From NCBI RefSeq assembly GCF_001420695.1, contig NZ_LJJB01000010.1, positions 1,427,114-1,491,113 on the forward strand: a stretch of 64,000 bases of DNA. Reading direction: 5' to 3'. Position numbers and translations under genes: made by a program. The notes under the pieces were generated by a model. That model was not told the DNA's origin. It ran no database searches and was given only the letters and a program-made list of their open reading frames with translations. Shown here piece by piece: positions 1-9,161 of the stretch. Positions within the stretch are counted from its first letter, which is position 1. Every line of letters starts with the position of its first letter. This stretch comes from Brevibacillus choshinensis (GTDB lineage Bacteria; Bacillota; Bacilli; Brevibacillales; Brevibacillaceae).

Positions 1-961
1 TTTTGCTCACGTCGACCAGCACCAGGTGGTTATCGGTACCATCAGATACGAGCGTCAGGCCTTCTGCTTTTAGTGCTTCAGCAAAAGCTTTTGCATTACT
101 CACAATGCGAGCTGCGTAGTCTTTGAAGTCAGGTTGCAGCGCTTCGCCAAAGGAAACAGCTTTTGCAGCAATCACGTGCATCAATGGTCCACCTTGTACG
201 CCAGGGAATACGGATTTATCGATCGCTTTCGCAAATTCTTCTTTGCAAAGGATCAAACCGCCACGTGGTCCGCGCAAGGTTTTGTGAGTAGTAGAAGTAA
301 CGAAGTGTGCGTGTGGCACTGGGTTTGGATGCAGACCTGCTGCTACCAGACCAGCGATGTGCGCCATGTCTACCATGAAGTATGCGCCCACTTCATCCGC
401 GATTTCACGGAATTTCGCAAAGTCGATCGTACGTGGATACGCACTCGCACCAGCTACGATCAATTTTGGCTTGTGTTCCAGAGCTTTGGCACGAACGTCT
501 TCGTAATTGATGAGATGAGATTCCTGATCAACACCGTACTCTACGAAGTTGTACAAGGTACCGGAGAAGTTAACTGGGCTTCCGTGCGTCAAGTGACCAC
601 CGTGGGACAGGTTCATACCGAGTACAGTATCGCCTGGCTTCAAAATGGTGAAGTATACAGCCATGTTAGCTTGAGCGCCAGAGTGCGGTTGAACGTTTGC
701 GTGTTCTGCTCCAAACAGTTCTTTGACACGATCGCGTGCGATGTTTTCCGCAATGTCTACGTACTCGCATCCGCCATAGTAACGACGGCCAGGATAACCT
801 TCTGCGTATTTGTTTGTCAGGACAGTTCCCATTGCTTCCATAACCGCGCGGCTAACGAAGTTCTCGGACGCAATCAGTTCAATTTTGTCGCGCTGTCTTC
901 CCAACTCCAACTGGATGGCTTCCAATACTTGCGGGTCTTGTTTACGCAAAAAATCTAGCAT
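1..961 (-). CDS. glyA: Serine hydroxymethyltransferase, C-terminal part cut by window edge
   Basis: PLP enzyme that interconverts serine and glycine while loading one-carbon units on tetrahydrofolate. The ATG at 961 opens [20 protein letters not shown], and about 320 codons are present before the window ends, so the C-terminal quarter is missing. Visible family marks are the [10 protein letters not shown] segment, the [10 protein letters not shown] segment, the SGAQAN motif, and the [10 protein letters not shown] stretch with the PLP lysine in TTTHKTLRG. It follows ywlG by 45 bases on the same strand with no obvious promoter between, so it is probably the last gene of a ywlE-rpiB-ywlG-glyA run as in B. 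subtilis. The identification is very secure; the reading frame is open to the edge. Confidence 0.97.
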   Translation of the reverse strand, partial: MLDFLRKQDPQVLEAIQLELGRQRDKIELIASENFVSRAVMEAMGTVLTNKYAEGYPGRRYYGGCEYVDIAENIARDRVKELFGAEHANVQPHSGAQANMAVYFTILKPGDTVLGMNLSHGGHLTHGSPVNFSGTLYNFVEYGVDQESHLINYEDVRAKALEHKPKLIVAGASAYPRTIDFAKFREIADEVGAYFMVDMAHIAGLVAAGLHPNPVPHAHFVTSTTHKTLRGPRGGLILCKEEFAKAIDKSVFPGVQGGPLMHVIAAKAVSFGEALQPDFKDYAARIVSNAKAFAEALKAEGLTLVSDGTDNHLVLVDVSK

Positions 962-1006
962 GATCTATTCTCTCCTTCGTGAACATGAGCTTGTCTCACA
1001 TTCTTT

Positions 1007-1576
1007 TTAGGTACAACTCTCATTGAGTGGTGCTGATTCGTACACAGCACGAGAACCGCCAATCAACTTGGGACGAGTCCGTGCTGCCGTTACATGTGCT
1101 TCCCCTACAACACGATGAGTCGGCCTTACAGGTACCGCAACATGCTTCAAATGCATGCCGATCAGCGTATCGCCGATATCAATACCCGCATGAGCACGAA
1201 TATGCTCTACCACAGCCGCATCCTTCATCTGTGCGTAAGCGTGGGCTGCCATGGAACCACCTGCTGTGGGGACGGGGACGACCGATACCTCATCCCATCC
1301 GTATCGCTCCATCACTTCACGTTCCACGACCAATGCCCTGTTTAAATGTTCACAACATTGAAAAGCCACGGCAAACCCGCTCTGTTCCTGAACGGTGCGG
1401 ATGCCACGATAAAGGGCGGCAGCTACTTCTTTGCTTCCTGCCTTGCCGATATGCTTGCCCAGCACTTCGCTGGTACTGCAGCCGATAACAAAGACTTGTC
1501 CAGGCGCAAGCTCCGCCATGCGGGCAACTTCCTCAACAACTTCCTTGACCTGTTTTTCAATGGCGAGCAGATCCAC
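1007..1576 (-). CDS. ywlG: TIGR01440/UPF0340 family protein (YwlG)
   Basis: A 189-residue protein of unknown biochemical function, conserved in Firmicutes between rpiB and glyA. Sequence marks include the FVIGCSTSEVLG and FQCCEHLNRALV stretches and the PVPTAGGSMAAHAY segment, all typical of the YwlG family. The start is GTG at 1576, placed directly against the TAA of rpiB with no spacer, which indicates translational coupling. A structural link to small-molecule or phosphate-binding folds has been suggested for the family, but nothing in the sequence fixes a reaction. Family assignment is confident; function is open. Confidence 0.9.
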   Translation of the reverse strand: MDLLAIEKQVKEVVEEVARMAELAPGQVFVIGCSTSEVLGKHIGKAGSKEVAAALYRGIRTVQEQSGFAVAFQCCEHLNRALVVEREVMERYGWDEVSVVPVPTAGGSMAAHAYAQMKDAAVVEHIRAHAGIDIGDTLIGMHLKHVAVPVRPTHRVVGEAHVTAARTRPKLIGGSRAVYESAPLNESCT

Positions 1577-2032
1577 TTACTTCACTCCCGCATGTTTCGC
1601 TTCGATCTCCGAAATCTTTTCCACTCGGCGTTCGTGGCGTCCACCTTGGAACTCCGTCTCCAGCCAGATTTTCACGATATCGAGCGCGAGTCCAGGACCA
1701 ATTACGCGTTCTCCCATAGCCAGTACATTTGTGTTGTTATGCTCGCGTGTTGCTCTTGCCGAGAACGTGTCGTGCACCAATGCGCAACGAATACCCGGTA
1801 CCTTGTTGGCCGCGATAGACATACCGATCCCAGTCCCGCAGACCAGAATCCCACGGTCGAACTCACCAGCTGCTACTTTTTCAGCTACTGGCAAAGCATA
1901 GTCTGGGTAATCAACCGAATCTGCGCAAGAACAGCCAAAGTCTTCCGTCTGGATATTCAAGGAGGCCAACAGCGTCTTGATCTCCTCTTTCAGCTTGTAT
2001 CCACCATGATCAGCAGCAATTGCTACTTTCAT
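1577..2032 (-). CDS. rpiB: Ribose-5-phosphate isomerase B
   Basis: Isomerase of the non-oxidative pentose phosphate pathway that interconverts ribose 5-phosphate and ribulose 5-phosphate in the cytosol. The 151-residue protein has the usual RpiB/LacAB length and opens with MKVAIAADHGGYKLK, the phosphate-binding AADHGG motif. The catalytic Cys lies in the GILVCGTGIGMSIAANK segment, followed by the CALVHDTFSARATREHNN region. ATG start with GAGGGATG upstream. Its stop abuts the GTG of ywlG. In B. subtilis the orthologue is ywlF in the same order. A TATAAT-like element at 2066-2071 upstream may be its -10 box, but the -35 is poor. Confidence 0.96.
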   Translation of the reverse strand: MKVAIAADHGGYKLKEEIKTLLASLNIQTEDFGCSCADSVDYPDYALPVAEKVAAGEFDRGILVCGTGIGMSIAANKVPGIRCALVHDTFSARATREHNNTNVLAMGERVIGPGLALDIVKIWLETEFQGGRHERRVEKISEIEAKHAGVK

Positions 2033-2176
2033 CTTGTCATCCCTCGCTTGTTCATGATCTCACTCATTATACATCATAATCGCACAAGTAAAAAGTGAAC
2101 ATTTAACCTTTTGGCGAAGAAAATGTTCGTACTATCACACGAAACAAGGTACTGTTCTCACACCAGCACTTCATTC

Positions 2177-2641
2177 TTAACGCGATTCACGAAAGCGCTC
2201 TTGGAGCAATCGAACAGATAGCCTGTCCAGAGACTCTTCAATTTCTTCCGCACACCTGCGGTAATCCTCCAATGTCCCACCAAACGGGTCGGCTATATCG
2301 CCATAACCTTCCACACCAACGAAATCTCGCAAGGTGTGTACCTTGCCCGCCGCAGTTGGAAAATACGTCAGGATGGCATGTTTATGACTCGTTGTCATGG
2401 TCAGAATCACATCAGACCAGTCGATGAGCCCCGCATCCAGTCGACTAGACTGATGTACATGCTCGATCCCGCGCTCTGCCATTACTTCTCTGGCATGCAA
2501 CGAAGCCGATTGTCCGTCAAAAGTTGCCACGCCTGCAGAGCGAACTTCATAGCCTTGTCCAGCCGTTTTGACGCGAAACATCGCCTCTGCCATCGGACTG
2601 CGGCATGTGTTGCCTGTGCAGACAAACAATATCCGTTTCAC
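2177..2641 (-). CDS. ywlE: Protein-arginine phosphatase, low-molecular-weight PTP family (YwlE)
   Basis: Small cytosolic phosphatase of 154 residues. The P-loop is CTGNTCRSP near residues 8-16. In the LMW-PTP family, a Thr just before the second Cys of this loop (Ile in tyrosine phosphatases) marks YwlE-type enzymes that remove phosphate from arginine, opposing the McsB kinase and so affecting CtsR and ClpCP targeting. The general acid Asp is in the DPFGGTLEDY segment near the C-terminus. GTG start at 2641, with AGGAGG eight bases upstream. It sits between mntP and rpiB as in B. subtilis. Arginine specificity is inferred from the Thr and from synteny. Confidence 0.92.
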   Translation of the reverse strand: MKRILFVCTGNTCRSPMAEAMFRVKTAGQGYEVRSAGVATFDGQSASLHAREVMAERGIEHVHQSSRLDAGLIDWSDVILTMTTSHKHAILTYFPTAAGKVHTLRDFVGVEGYGDIADPFGGTLEDYRRCAEEIEESLDRLSVRLLQERFRESR

Positions 2642-2673
2642 GTAACTCGCCTCCTTCTGCCTGCGTCATCGTG

Positions 2674-3231
2674 CTATAAGATAAATTTTAACCCAAAACA
2701 AAACAAAATAAGTCCACCTACTAATTCGCTATAATCCCCCAGCCATCCTCCCACACTTCTGCCCAGAAGCAAACCGAAGTAGGACATGGCGCCTCCCATA
2801 ATGCCAAAAAGGGAAATAGCCAACAGCCTGTTCACCTCAATCAATCCGAAAGAAAACCCTACGGTCAAAGCATCCAGACTCACGCTGAAGGCAAAGATCA
2901 TCAGGCCAAATCCTTTGGTTCTCAAAACCTTTTGATCGCCATTGACGAATCCGTTCCATAACATATGCAAACCTATCGCCATGAGGACACCTCCGCCGAT
3001 AAAAACGGCAATATCCCCAACCAATTCGGACAAATACGCTCCGACGAGGATTCCCACTATAGGCATTCCTATATGAAAAAGCCCGATGGTGATGCTAACT
3101 TTTAGTATTTCCCGCAATCGAATCCCTACCATGCCTACGCCGATCCCCAAAGAAAAGGCATCCATACTCAACGCAAAGGCTATCATGAGCAAGGTCAGAA
3201 ATTGCCCCCACTGAAACAAGACTTGATCCAA
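2674..3231 (-). CDS. mntP: Putative manganese efflux pump MntP (YwlD)
   Basis: Polytopic inner-membrane exporter of the MntP/LysE-related family, about 185 residues and six predicted helices. The family's two symmetric acidic motifs are present: FALSMDAFSLGIGVGM near the N-terminus and FAFSVSLDALTVGFSFG in the second half, whose Asp residues are thought to handle Mn2+. The upstream frame reaches 3258, but a strong GGAGGGGG stands seven bases before a TTG at 3231, giving the expected MntP N-terminus; I prefer that start. It lies 32 bases upstream of ywlE. I see no yybP-ykoY type riboswitch in the short upstream gap. Confidence 0.9.
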   Translation of the reverse strand: MDQVLFQWGQFLTLLMIAFALSMDAFSLGIGVGMVGIRLREILKVSITIGLFHIGMPIVGILVGAYLSELVGDIAVFIGGGVLMAIGLHMLWNGFVNGDQKVLRTKGFGLMIFAFSVSLDALTVGFSFGLIEVNRLLAISLFGIMGGAMSYFGLLLGRSVGGWLGDYSELVGGLILFCFGLKFIL

Positions 3232-3293
3232 CTGGCCTCCCCCTCCTCGTCTCTTCAACCTATGCGGACAAGAAGGAGTTTAGACAAGACATT

Positions 3294-4385
3294 TTAGGCG
3301 TGCTGGATGCGGCCCCCTGCTGCTTTTTCCAGGCGATTCATGACCGCCATACCCAGTCCCTCACGAGAGAAAGTCTCTCCCACGATAAATTGGGCGTTAT
3401 GATGGTCAAAATCGCGCAGTACGGCGTACAACTGATGCGCGACTTCTCCCAGATCGCTTCGTGAGCCTACCGAGAGAACCACATCGGCATCAGGATGCGC
3501 TTGCCAATAATCCGAGGATTCTGTGGTAGCCAGGACACCGGTTTTTCGACCGTGCTGTTTCGCCTCGCGAAGCATGTCACCCATTTTTTCGCGCACAGGC
3601 TCTTCGTCACCATCTACCAGCCACATTTCACCTTCTGGCGCATAGTGCGTGTACTTCATGCCTGGTGCTCGCGGAGTCTCCAAAGCTCCTGCCTGAAAGG
3701 ATGGGTCCAAATCTACGGGGCCAATCACCTCTTCCAGCTGTTCACGAGTAATGCCCCCAGGACGCAGGACCACAGGTGGCTCAACTGTCACATCAATCAC
3801 CGTCGATTCGAGTCCTACACCCGTCGCCCCACCATCCACCACTCCCGCTACACGGCCTTCCAAGTCAGCAAGTACATGTGCTGCTGTCGTTGGACTCGGG
3901 CGACCAGAACGATTGGCACTAGGGGCTGCAATAGGGACACCCGCTGCTGCGATCAATGCGAGCGCAACCGGATGATCAGGCATGCGCACCCCGACTGAAT
4001 CCAGTCCAGCCGTCACTAATGAAGCTACCTGATCCGTTTTTGGGAGGATAATAGTCAGTGGGCCTGGCCAGAAAGCATCCATCAACTGTTCCGCTTTGGC
4101 CGGAATATCAGACGTGACCGTGGATAACTGCTCTTTTGTAGCAATATGCACAATCAGTGGATTATCACTAGGTCTGCCTTTTGCTGCAAATATTTTTTCC
4201 ACTGCATCATTGGACAATGCATTGGCTCCCAAACCATAGACAGTCTCCGTTGGAAACGCGACAGCCGCATTTTCACGGAGAAAACGCGCTGCATCCACAA
4301 TCTGTGTACAACTCTGTAATTTTTCCACAGCATTTTCCACATCGTTATCCACAGACCAAACTTTCGTCACTACGTTTCGTTCCAT
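3294..4385 (-). CDS. tsaC: L-threonylcarbamoyladenylate synthase, Sua5 type
   Basis: Makes threonylcarbamoyl-AMP from threonine, bicarbonate and ATP, the first step of tRNA t6A37 formation. The 363-residue length places it in the long Sua5 class: an N-terminal YrdC domain (about residues 40-225, with FPTETVYGLGANA, KGRPSDNPLIVHI and AAPSANRSGRPSPT) joined to a C-terminal Sua5 domain beginning near APGMKYTHYAPEG. ATG start with AAAGGA upstream. The B. subtilis counterpart is ywlC in the same position beside mntP. Downstream partners TsaB, TsaD and TsaE are not in this window. Confidence 0.95.
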   Translation of the reverse strand: MERNVVTKVWSVDNDVENAVEKLQSCTQIVDAARFLRENAAVAFPTETVYGLGANALSNDAVEKIFAAKGRPSDNPLIVHIATKEQLSTVTSDIPAKAEQLMDAFWPGPLTIILPKTDQVASLVTAGLDSVGVRMPDHPVALALIAAAGVPIAAPSANRSGRPSPTTAAHVLADLEGRVAGVVDGGATGVGLESTVIDVTVEPPVVLRPGGITREQLEEVIGPVDLDPSFQAGALETPRAPGMKYTHYAPEGEMWLVDGDEEPVREKMGDMLREAKQHGRKTGVLATTESSDYWQAHPDADVVLSVGSRSDLGEVAHQLYAVLRDFDHHNAQFIVGETFSREGLGMAVMNRLEKAAGGRIQHA

Positions 4386-4615
4386 TCTATAAATGTCCTT
4401 TCTCTAGCACGTTTCTTAACAATGAGTGCCTTTAGTATAGATGTGCTGATTAAAGTTTTCAACAGCCTGTGGGTAACTTGTGAATAACTTCTTCAATCCC
4501 CGTGGAAAAAGTCATTGTTACCAATTTTTAACCGAACGTCTCTCACAGATGTAGTAGGATAAGGGAGTCAACAAAATCTAAGACGGCCCCTTATTGAAAG
4601 GATCGTGACATTCAT

Positions 4616-5410
4616 ATGAAATCGTTCAAATCTTTGGCAGTAAATGTTATTAGCTCTGCTATCCTACTCAGCGCTGTAGCCGCACCTGCATTTGCTGCAA
4701 CTGCAGCCAAACCGGCCGCACCGACAAAACCGGCTACGCCTGTCGTACAAGTCCAAAAACCACAGGCAAAAGGTGTCGTGATCACATCGAAAGTCATTCA
4801 ACAGAAAACGGCGGAGTATGAAGCCAACATTTCGCTCCCTGTCATCAGTGGCTTGACCGACAAAGCTTTCGAAGCCAAATTGAATGCCGACATACTCAAG
4901 CTTGCTCAGGATGAACTCAAAGCCAGTCAAATCGGGGGCAAGCAAGACGCGATTGACGCCAAGAAATATGGATATCCCGTGCATCCACATGCCATCGACA
5001 TTTCTTATAAAGTGCAATCCGTTGGCAAGCTCGTAGCCTTCTCTGTACAAACCTACACGTACACCGGCGGAGCCCACGGAATGACAGATGTGACGTTCTA
5101 CAACATCGCAAATCTGGACAAGGCGAAAAACCTGCAGCTTTCTGACTTGTTCCAACCAGGATACGACTATCGCTACGTTCTAAACAATCTGATCAAACAA
5201 CAAATTCAGACCAACCCTGAGATCAAAGATATGTATAACTTTGAAACCATCGCTGAAAATCAACCTTTCTCCTTTGAAAACGGAAATCTGGTCATCCATT
5301 TCACTCAGTACGAAATCGCTCCTTATGCCGCAGGAATGCCTTCCTTCACGATTCCTTCGCGTAGCTTCGTCAACTTGCTGAAGCCTGACGTCAAAGCATT
5401 GCTGCAATAA
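4616..5410 (+). CDS. Secreted DUF4163/DUF3298 domain protein
   Basis: One of the few plus-strand genes. The 264-residue product has a clear Sec signal peptide (MKSFKSLAVNVISSAILLSA then an Ala-rich AFAA site near residue 28). A low-complexity Ala/Pro/Lys/Thr linker to about residue 55 precedes a DUF4163 part (VITSKVIQQKTAEYEANISL) and a DUF3298 part starting near the YTYTGGAHGMTD motif. These domains occur in extracytoplasmic proteins such as the RsiV anti-sigma factor, but no transmembrane helix or sigma-binding domain is seen, so this is a secreted or wall-associated protein of unknown role. SD GAAAGGA lies before the ATG. It converges on spoIIR across a shared terminator. Confidence 0.8.
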   Translation: MKSFKSLAVNVISSAILLSAVAAPAFAATAAKPAAPTKPATPVVQVQKPQAKGVVITSKVIQQKTAEYEANISLPVISGLTDKAFEAKLNADILKLAQDELKASQIGGKQDAIDAKKYGYPVHPHAIDISYKVQSVGKLVAFSVQTYTYTGGAHGMTDVTFYNIANLDKAKNLQLSDLFQPGYDYRYVLNNLIKQQIQTNPEIKDMYNFETIAENQPFSFENGNLVIHFTQYEIAPYAAGMPSFTIPSRSFVNLLKPDVKALLQ

Positions 5411-5430
5411 AATCTGTCCCTGATCGCGAC

Positions 5431-5464
5431 GAAACGACACCTAGCCTCCGCCGGGTGTCGTTTC
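5431..5464. terminator. Bidirectional intrinsic terminator
   Basis: Perfect 11-bp stem (GAAACGACACC at 5431-5441 with GGTGTCGTTTC at 5454-5464) around a 12-base loop. It is followed by ATCTTTT on the plus strand and preceded by short A-rich sequence. It lies between the convergent DUF4163 gene and spoIIR and probably serves both. Confidence 0.8.
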
Positions 5465-5475
5465 ATCTTTTATGA

Positions 5476-6294
5476 TCAGGAGAACAGCTTCTCCAGCTTT
5501 TCCAGCAGATAGAATCGCACTTGAACCTGTGGCGCTGGCACAGCCTCTGGTTGTATTTGTTCCACAGAATCGGTCTGATCAGTCTCAGCTGCAACCACAC
5601 GAATTTCTGGTTCTACTTCTTCCTCTGGTTGTTGGCCAGCTTGCCCGTCCTCCAAACGCATTTGCCGCCATTCCTGCCAGCCCTCACGCGTTCTGCCAGT
5701 CACAGCAGTGTGCGTTTCCTCGATCGGTTGCACATTTCCTTCTATGTTTGCGTCACTCGTTTTTGCTTGCTCGTTCTCCTCAGAAGTCGCAGTCGCTTGC
5801 ACCGCATCCCCATTGGACATATCGATAAAGCAGAGTGGCGGAAACAGAACGCACCACCAATTTTGTCCCTTTGCTTCCCCGATCTGTACGCGCAGCGCTT
5901 TGTAATTACCTGCCGGGTAGACGTAGGAGCCATACAGCTTTGTCGGGAATGGAACCTGTCCGAAATCAACAACTGCCTGATAGGAAAAACCGCGATCGCG
6001 AATCGTTTGATCCACCACTTGCTGCATCACCGGCAGATTGGCGGAAACTACCTTTTCCGCGTCCTCAAATGATCCGATGTCTTTTGCCCACGTATCCATT
6101 TGCGCGATGAGCGCGTCACGTACTTCCCGCTTTAGCCATTGATCCTGAAAGGAATCACTGTTGGCAATGATCCGCAGGCGAATCGATTCTTGAGGGATCG
6201 GCCCATTGTCCATCACATTGGCCGAAGTAAGCTGTCCCTCCCAGCTCATCATTAGCATCAATACACTAAATACCATCAACACTGTCCGTTTCAT
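5476..6294 (-). CDS. spoIIR: Stage II sporulation protein R
   Basis: Forespore-made, exported signalling protein that activates the protease SpoIIGA in the mother cell to process pro-sigma-E. About 272 residues. The N-terminal hydrophobic segment (RTVLMVFSVLMLMMSWEG) acts as signal or anchor. The conserved core includes ESIRLRIIANSDSFQDQ, LKREVRDALI and the KLYGSYVYPAGNYKALRV to GQNWWCVLFPPLCF stretch, the family hallmark. The C-terminal 100 residues are acidic and Gln/Glu-rich and look disordered. I chose ATG at 6294 because GGGAGAGG lies six bases upstream; a TTG at 6300 is possible. The neighbourhood (tsaC before, prmC-prfA after) matches B. subtilis. Confidence 0.95.
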   Translation of the reverse strand: MKRTVLMVFSVLMLMMSWEGQLTSANVMDNGPIPQESIRLRIIANSDSFQDQWLKREVRDALIAQMDTWAKDIGSFEDAEKVVSANLPVMQQVVDQTIRDRGFSYQAVVDFGQVPFPTKLYGSYVYPAGNYKALRVQIGEAKGQNWWCVLFPPLCFIDMSNGDAVQATATSEENEQAKTSDANIEGNVQPIEETHTAVTGRTREGWQEWRQMRLEDGQAGQQPEEEVEPEIRVVAAETDQTDSVEQIQPEAVPAPQVQVRFYLLEKLEKLFS

Positions 6295-6350
6295 ATACAA
6301 CCTCTCCCTCTATACTGTGCTTGTACTTCTCTCTTTTTTCTCTCTAGCAT

Positions 6351-6380
6351 CAGTATGGGCAGAAGGTTCTGAATTCAAAC
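6351..6380 (-). promoter_or_regulatory. Possible forespore sigma-F/G promoter of spoIIR
   Basis: On the minus strand GTTTG (6380-6376), an 18-base spacer and CATACTG (6357-6351) resemble the sigma-F/sigma-G pattern. spoIIR is sigma-F dependent in B. subtilis. The match is partial and was not scored. Confidence 0.35.
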
Positions 6381-6433
6381 ACGGATCTAAAATATTCGTC
6401 CATATAGCAAAAAAAGGCGAGACGAGCAGGTCC

Positions 6434-7324
6434 TTATCGTCTGACACCGATAACTACCCGTTCGATTCCCGCCAAATCTGAAACGATATGCACCTCATCA
6501 ATCACACCGGAAGCCAACATCAGATCAGCTACATCACGAGCTTGATGAATGCCGACTTCATAGGCGACAAGCGATCGCGATCGCAGCACTGCTGGCAGCG
6601 CCTCGCACAGGCGACGATAGCAATCCAAACCATCCGAACCACCATCCAAGGCCAACCGCGGCTCATGCTCGAGCACCTCAGCATCCAGCTCGTCTACATC
6701 CGTGCTCGGGATATAGGGCGGATTGGAAACAAGGATATCGACTTGCTCAGCTGCTGTGAGTAAAGGCTGCACCAAATCCCCTTGCAAAAAGCGTATCTGC
6801 GCACCAAGCCGTTGTGCATTTTCCTTGGCGATGGTCGTCGCATCTGGAGAAAGGTCCACCGTTGTGACGTTCCAGCCCGGACGCTCACAAGCAAGCGTAA
6901 TACAAATGGCTCCGCTCCCTGTTCCGATATCAGCCACATCAAGACTACTACTGTCTGGCCACAGCTTTTCTGCATGCAAGAGCACTTGCTCCACCAGGAT
7001 CTCGGTTTCAGGCCGAGGAATCAGCACCCCTGGTCGTACGACGAAAGGGCGTCCGTAAAACTCCTGAGAACCAAACATGTACTGCAACGGTTCGTGCTGG
7101 GCACGTCGCTGGAGCAACTCATCCAATCGTTCAATCGTCTCGGGAGTGATAGGATCCATCATGGAGATCAGAAATCGCGTACGATCCCAGTCCAGACAAT
7201 GCCGAATCAACAGCTCCGCTTCAAATACAGGATCTTTGGCCTCATTCTCGCGTAAAAAGGAAGAAGCCCGTGTCAGGGCTTCTCGGATCGTCGTGACATC
7301 AGACCAATCAAGCTGTGTTTGCAT
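6434..7324 (-). CDS. prmC: Release factor glutamine methyltransferase (PrmC/HemK)
   Basis: S-adenosylmethionine-dependent methyltransferase that modifies the Gln of the GGQ motif in peptide-chain release factors. The 296-residue product has an N-terminal helical domain (to about 85) that recognises the factor, then a Rossmann methyltransferase domain with [14 protein letters not shown] (SAM binding) and the catalytic [11 protein letters not shown] motif. Its start lies 17 bases inside the end of prfA, so the enzyme is translationally coupled to its substrate, as in most bacteria. Confidence 0.97.
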   Translation of the reverse strand: MQTQLDWSDVTTIREALTRASSFLRENEAKDPVFEAELLIRHCLDWDRTRFLISMMDPITPETIERLDELLQRRAQHEPLQYMFGSQEFYGRPFVVRPGVLIPRPETEILVEQVLLHAEKLWPDSSSLDVADIGTGSGAICITLACERPGWNVTTVDLSPDATTIAKENAQRLGAQIRFLQGDLVQPLLTAAEQVDILVSNPPYIPSTDVDELDAEVLEHEPRLALDGGSDGLDCYRRLCEALPAVLRSRSLVAYEVGIHQARDVADLMLASGVIDEVHIVSDLAGIERVVIGVRR

Positions 7325-8384
7325 GGCTTTTCAACAACTCCGTCTGTTCATGCATGATCAGGTTGTCGATCACTTCATCCAGCTCGCCTTCGAGAACTGA
7401 CTCCAAACGGTGCAACGTCAGGCCGATACGGTGGTCGGTCACACGGCTTTGTGGATAATTGTACGTACGGATACGCTCACTGCGGTCACCAGTACCCACC
7501 AAGCTCTTGCGGTTGGCATCTACTTCGGCATTTTGCTGCTGCATGTAAAAATCGTACAGACGAGCACGCAATACACGCAATGCTTTATCTTTGTTGGAGT
7601 GCTGCGACTTCTCATCCTGACAGGAAACCATGATACCTGTAGGAAGATGGGTTACACGTACGGCAGACTTGGTGGTATTAACGCTCTGTCCACCGGCACC
7701 ACTCGAACAGAAGGTGTCGATACGAATATCTTTGTCGTGTACTTCTACTTCTACTTCTTCTGCTTCCGGGAGTACCAGAACAGTCGCCGTAGAGGTATGA
7801 ATGCGCCCGCCGGACTCAGTAGCCGGAATACGCTGTACGCGATGCGCTCCGCTTTCGAACTTCATTTTGCTGTAAGCGCCGCGACCGCTAAGCGAGAAGA
7901 CGATTTCCTTGTATCCACCAATATCGGTAGGGCTTGCTTCCAATACTTCGATCTTGAAGCCGTTGCGCTCGGCAAAGCGAGTGTACATACGGAACAGTAC
8001 CGCTGCAAACAAGGCAGCCTCGTCTCCGCCTGCTGCACCGCGCACCTCGACGATAACGTTTTTCTCATCGTTCGGATCTTTTGGCAGCAACAGGATTTTC
8101 AAACGGTCTTCCAATTTTTCCTTACGCGAAGCCAATTCACTGATTTCCAGCTTGACCATCTCACGCATTTCGTCGTCCAGTTTCTCTTCCAGCATGGCCT
8201 TGGCATCATCCACCTGGGATACAACTGATTTATATTCACGGTAGGTCGTCACGGTTTCTTCCAGGGAAGACTGTTCCTTGGACAATTCACGCAAGCGTTT
8301 TGTGTCACTAATGACGTCGGGGTCACATAGGAGATTGGTCACTTCTTCAAAACGCTCTTCAACTGCGGATAAGCGTGTAAACAC
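7308..8384 (-). CDS. prfA: Peptide chain release factor 1
   Basis: RF1 reads UAA and UAG stops and triggers peptidyl-tRNA hydrolysis on the ribosome. 358 residues, normal length. The universal GGQ motif is in [20 protein letters not shown], and the codon-recognition region carries the RF1-type PxT signature ([18 protein letters not shown]). GTG start at 8384 preceded by GGGGTGA. A well-formed sigma-A promoter stands 50-80 bases upstream, and prmC overlaps its 3' end. Not to be confused with the listerial PrfA virulence regulator. Confidence 0.98.
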   Translation of the reverse strand: MFTRLSAVEERFEEVTNLLCDPDVISDTKRLRELSKEQSSLEETVTTYREYKSVVSQVDDAKAMLEEKLDDEMREMVKLEISELASRKEKLEDRLKILLLPKDPNDEKNVIVEVRGAAGGDEAALFAAVLFRMYTRFAERNGFKIEVLEASPTDIGGYKEIVFSLSGRGAYSKMKFESGAHRVQRIPATESGGRIHTSTATVLVLPEAEEVEVEVHDKDIRIDTFCSSGAGGQSVNTTKSAVRVTHLPTGIMVSCQDEKSQHSNKDKALRVLRARLYDFYMQQQNAEVDANRKSLVGTGDRSERIRTYNYPQSRVTDHRIGLTLHRLESVLEGELDEVIDNLIMHEQTELLKSHANTA

Positions 8385-8435
8385 TGTACTTCACCCCAAT
8401 CGTAAAGAATACGAAAATACAATCATAACAGATAA

Positions 8436-8464
8436 ATTATAGGAGGAAACAAGAAATAAGTCAA
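8436..8464 (-). promoter_or_regulatory. Sigma-A promoter of prfA-prmC
   Basis: Minus strand TTGACT (8464-8459), 17-base spacer, TATAAT (8441-8436), about 50 bases before the prfA GTG. Very close to consensus. Confidence 0.8.
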
Positions 8465-8515
8465 AGCGCATTATTTTACTGGGAAAAGGATTCCATAGAT
8501 GAAAAACAACAAAAC

Positions 8516-8536
8516 AGGCCCGGCGATGCCGAGCCT
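8516..8536 (-). terminator. Intrinsic terminator after the spore lipoprotein gene
   Basis: Minus strand stem AGGCTCGGC / GCCGGGCCT with a 3-base loop, followed by GTTTTGTTGTTTTT. It ends the tdk-side transcript before the prfA promoter. Confidence 0.8.
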
Positions 8537-8577
8537 TTCGCTTGATCCGCACCGCTGTTGCACAACTGTCTCAGATA

Positions 8578-9075
8578 CTAGCGATGAAAACCTTCGTTTG
8601 AGGTTACATGGAAATCGTAGCGTGGTATTTTCTGCTTCAGTCCTGCAATAACCTCTTTTTCGATTGTCCGCGCTTGGTTAGCTGTTATGTTGTGCACCAG
8701 ATCAAGAGTAACATATGCATTTCCGCCGTTCAGTGTGATGCGGGCATTTTCTACACCCGGCACGGATTTGGCCATCATCTCCATATTTTTCAGATCGACC
8801 TGATATCCACGCGTTTGGTTATGTCCAATGATCAGATTCGGGTTTTGGTTTCGTCCCATCAGCCCGTCCCGATCTTCCGTTGGAGTCGCAGGACGATGGA
8901 TGATATCGCCACTAGTCTCCCCTTTAATCGTGGTATTGTGCTGCCGATCCAGATTTTGGGTTCCGTAGCCCTTCTCCTGTGTCATGGTTCGATTGCATCC
9001 GGCAGTCAGCACGGAAGCAAGGGCAGCCACACAAAGCACTGCCATCGAGCTTTTCCAAATAGGCAAGCGTCGCAT
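8578..9075 (-). CDS. YhcN/YlaJ family sporulation lipoprotein
   Basis: A 165-residue lipoprotein. The signal peptide ends in the lipobox LTAGC with the lipidated Cys at residue 27. The following segment is polar and flexible, and the C-terminal half carries the YhcN/YlaJ-type domain (KMMAKSVPGVENARITLNGGNAYVTLD in outline, shared with BON-like folds). Family members in B. subtilis are made in the forespore under sigma-G or sigma-F and sit in the inner spore membrane; some affect germination or outgrowth. A sigma-G-like promoter is visible upstream and a terminator follows, so it is probably a single-gene unit. Exact orthology to YhcN versus YlaJ is not settled. Confidence 0.85.
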   Translation of the reverse strand: MRRLPIWKSSMAVLCVAALASVLTAGCNRTMTQEKGYGTQNLDRQHNTTIKGETSGDIIHRPATPTEDRDGLMGRNQNPNLIIGHNQTRGYQVDLKNMEMMAKSVPGVENARITLNGGNAYVTLDLVHNITANQARTIEKEVIAGLKQKIPRYDFHVTSNEGFHR

Positions 9076-9100
9076 GAAAAAGCCACCTCCTGTTTTGCCT

Positions 9101-9130
9101 TAGTCTGCGCATCACGTCGGATGCTCATGC
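9101..9130 (-). promoter_or_regulatory. Possible sigma-G promoter of the YhcN-like gene
   Basis: Minus strand GCATG (9130-9126), 18-base spacer, CAGACTA (9107-9101). It differs from the sigma-G -10 pattern CATWHTA at one position. Location, 26 bases before the ATG, and family biology fit. Confidence 0.45.
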
Positions 9131-9161
9131 ACGGGCGAATCGGGGTGGCATTTGCTCACTA

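Noticed and set aside
134-958. 274-codon open frame on the plus strand
   Set aside because: Lies wholly antisense to glyA, no SD, and the composition (Cys, Trp and Phe rich) is that of a shadow frame.
2033-2176. Possible riboswitch before rpiB
   Set aside because: Only a TATAAT-like box is visible; no conserved riboswitch core.
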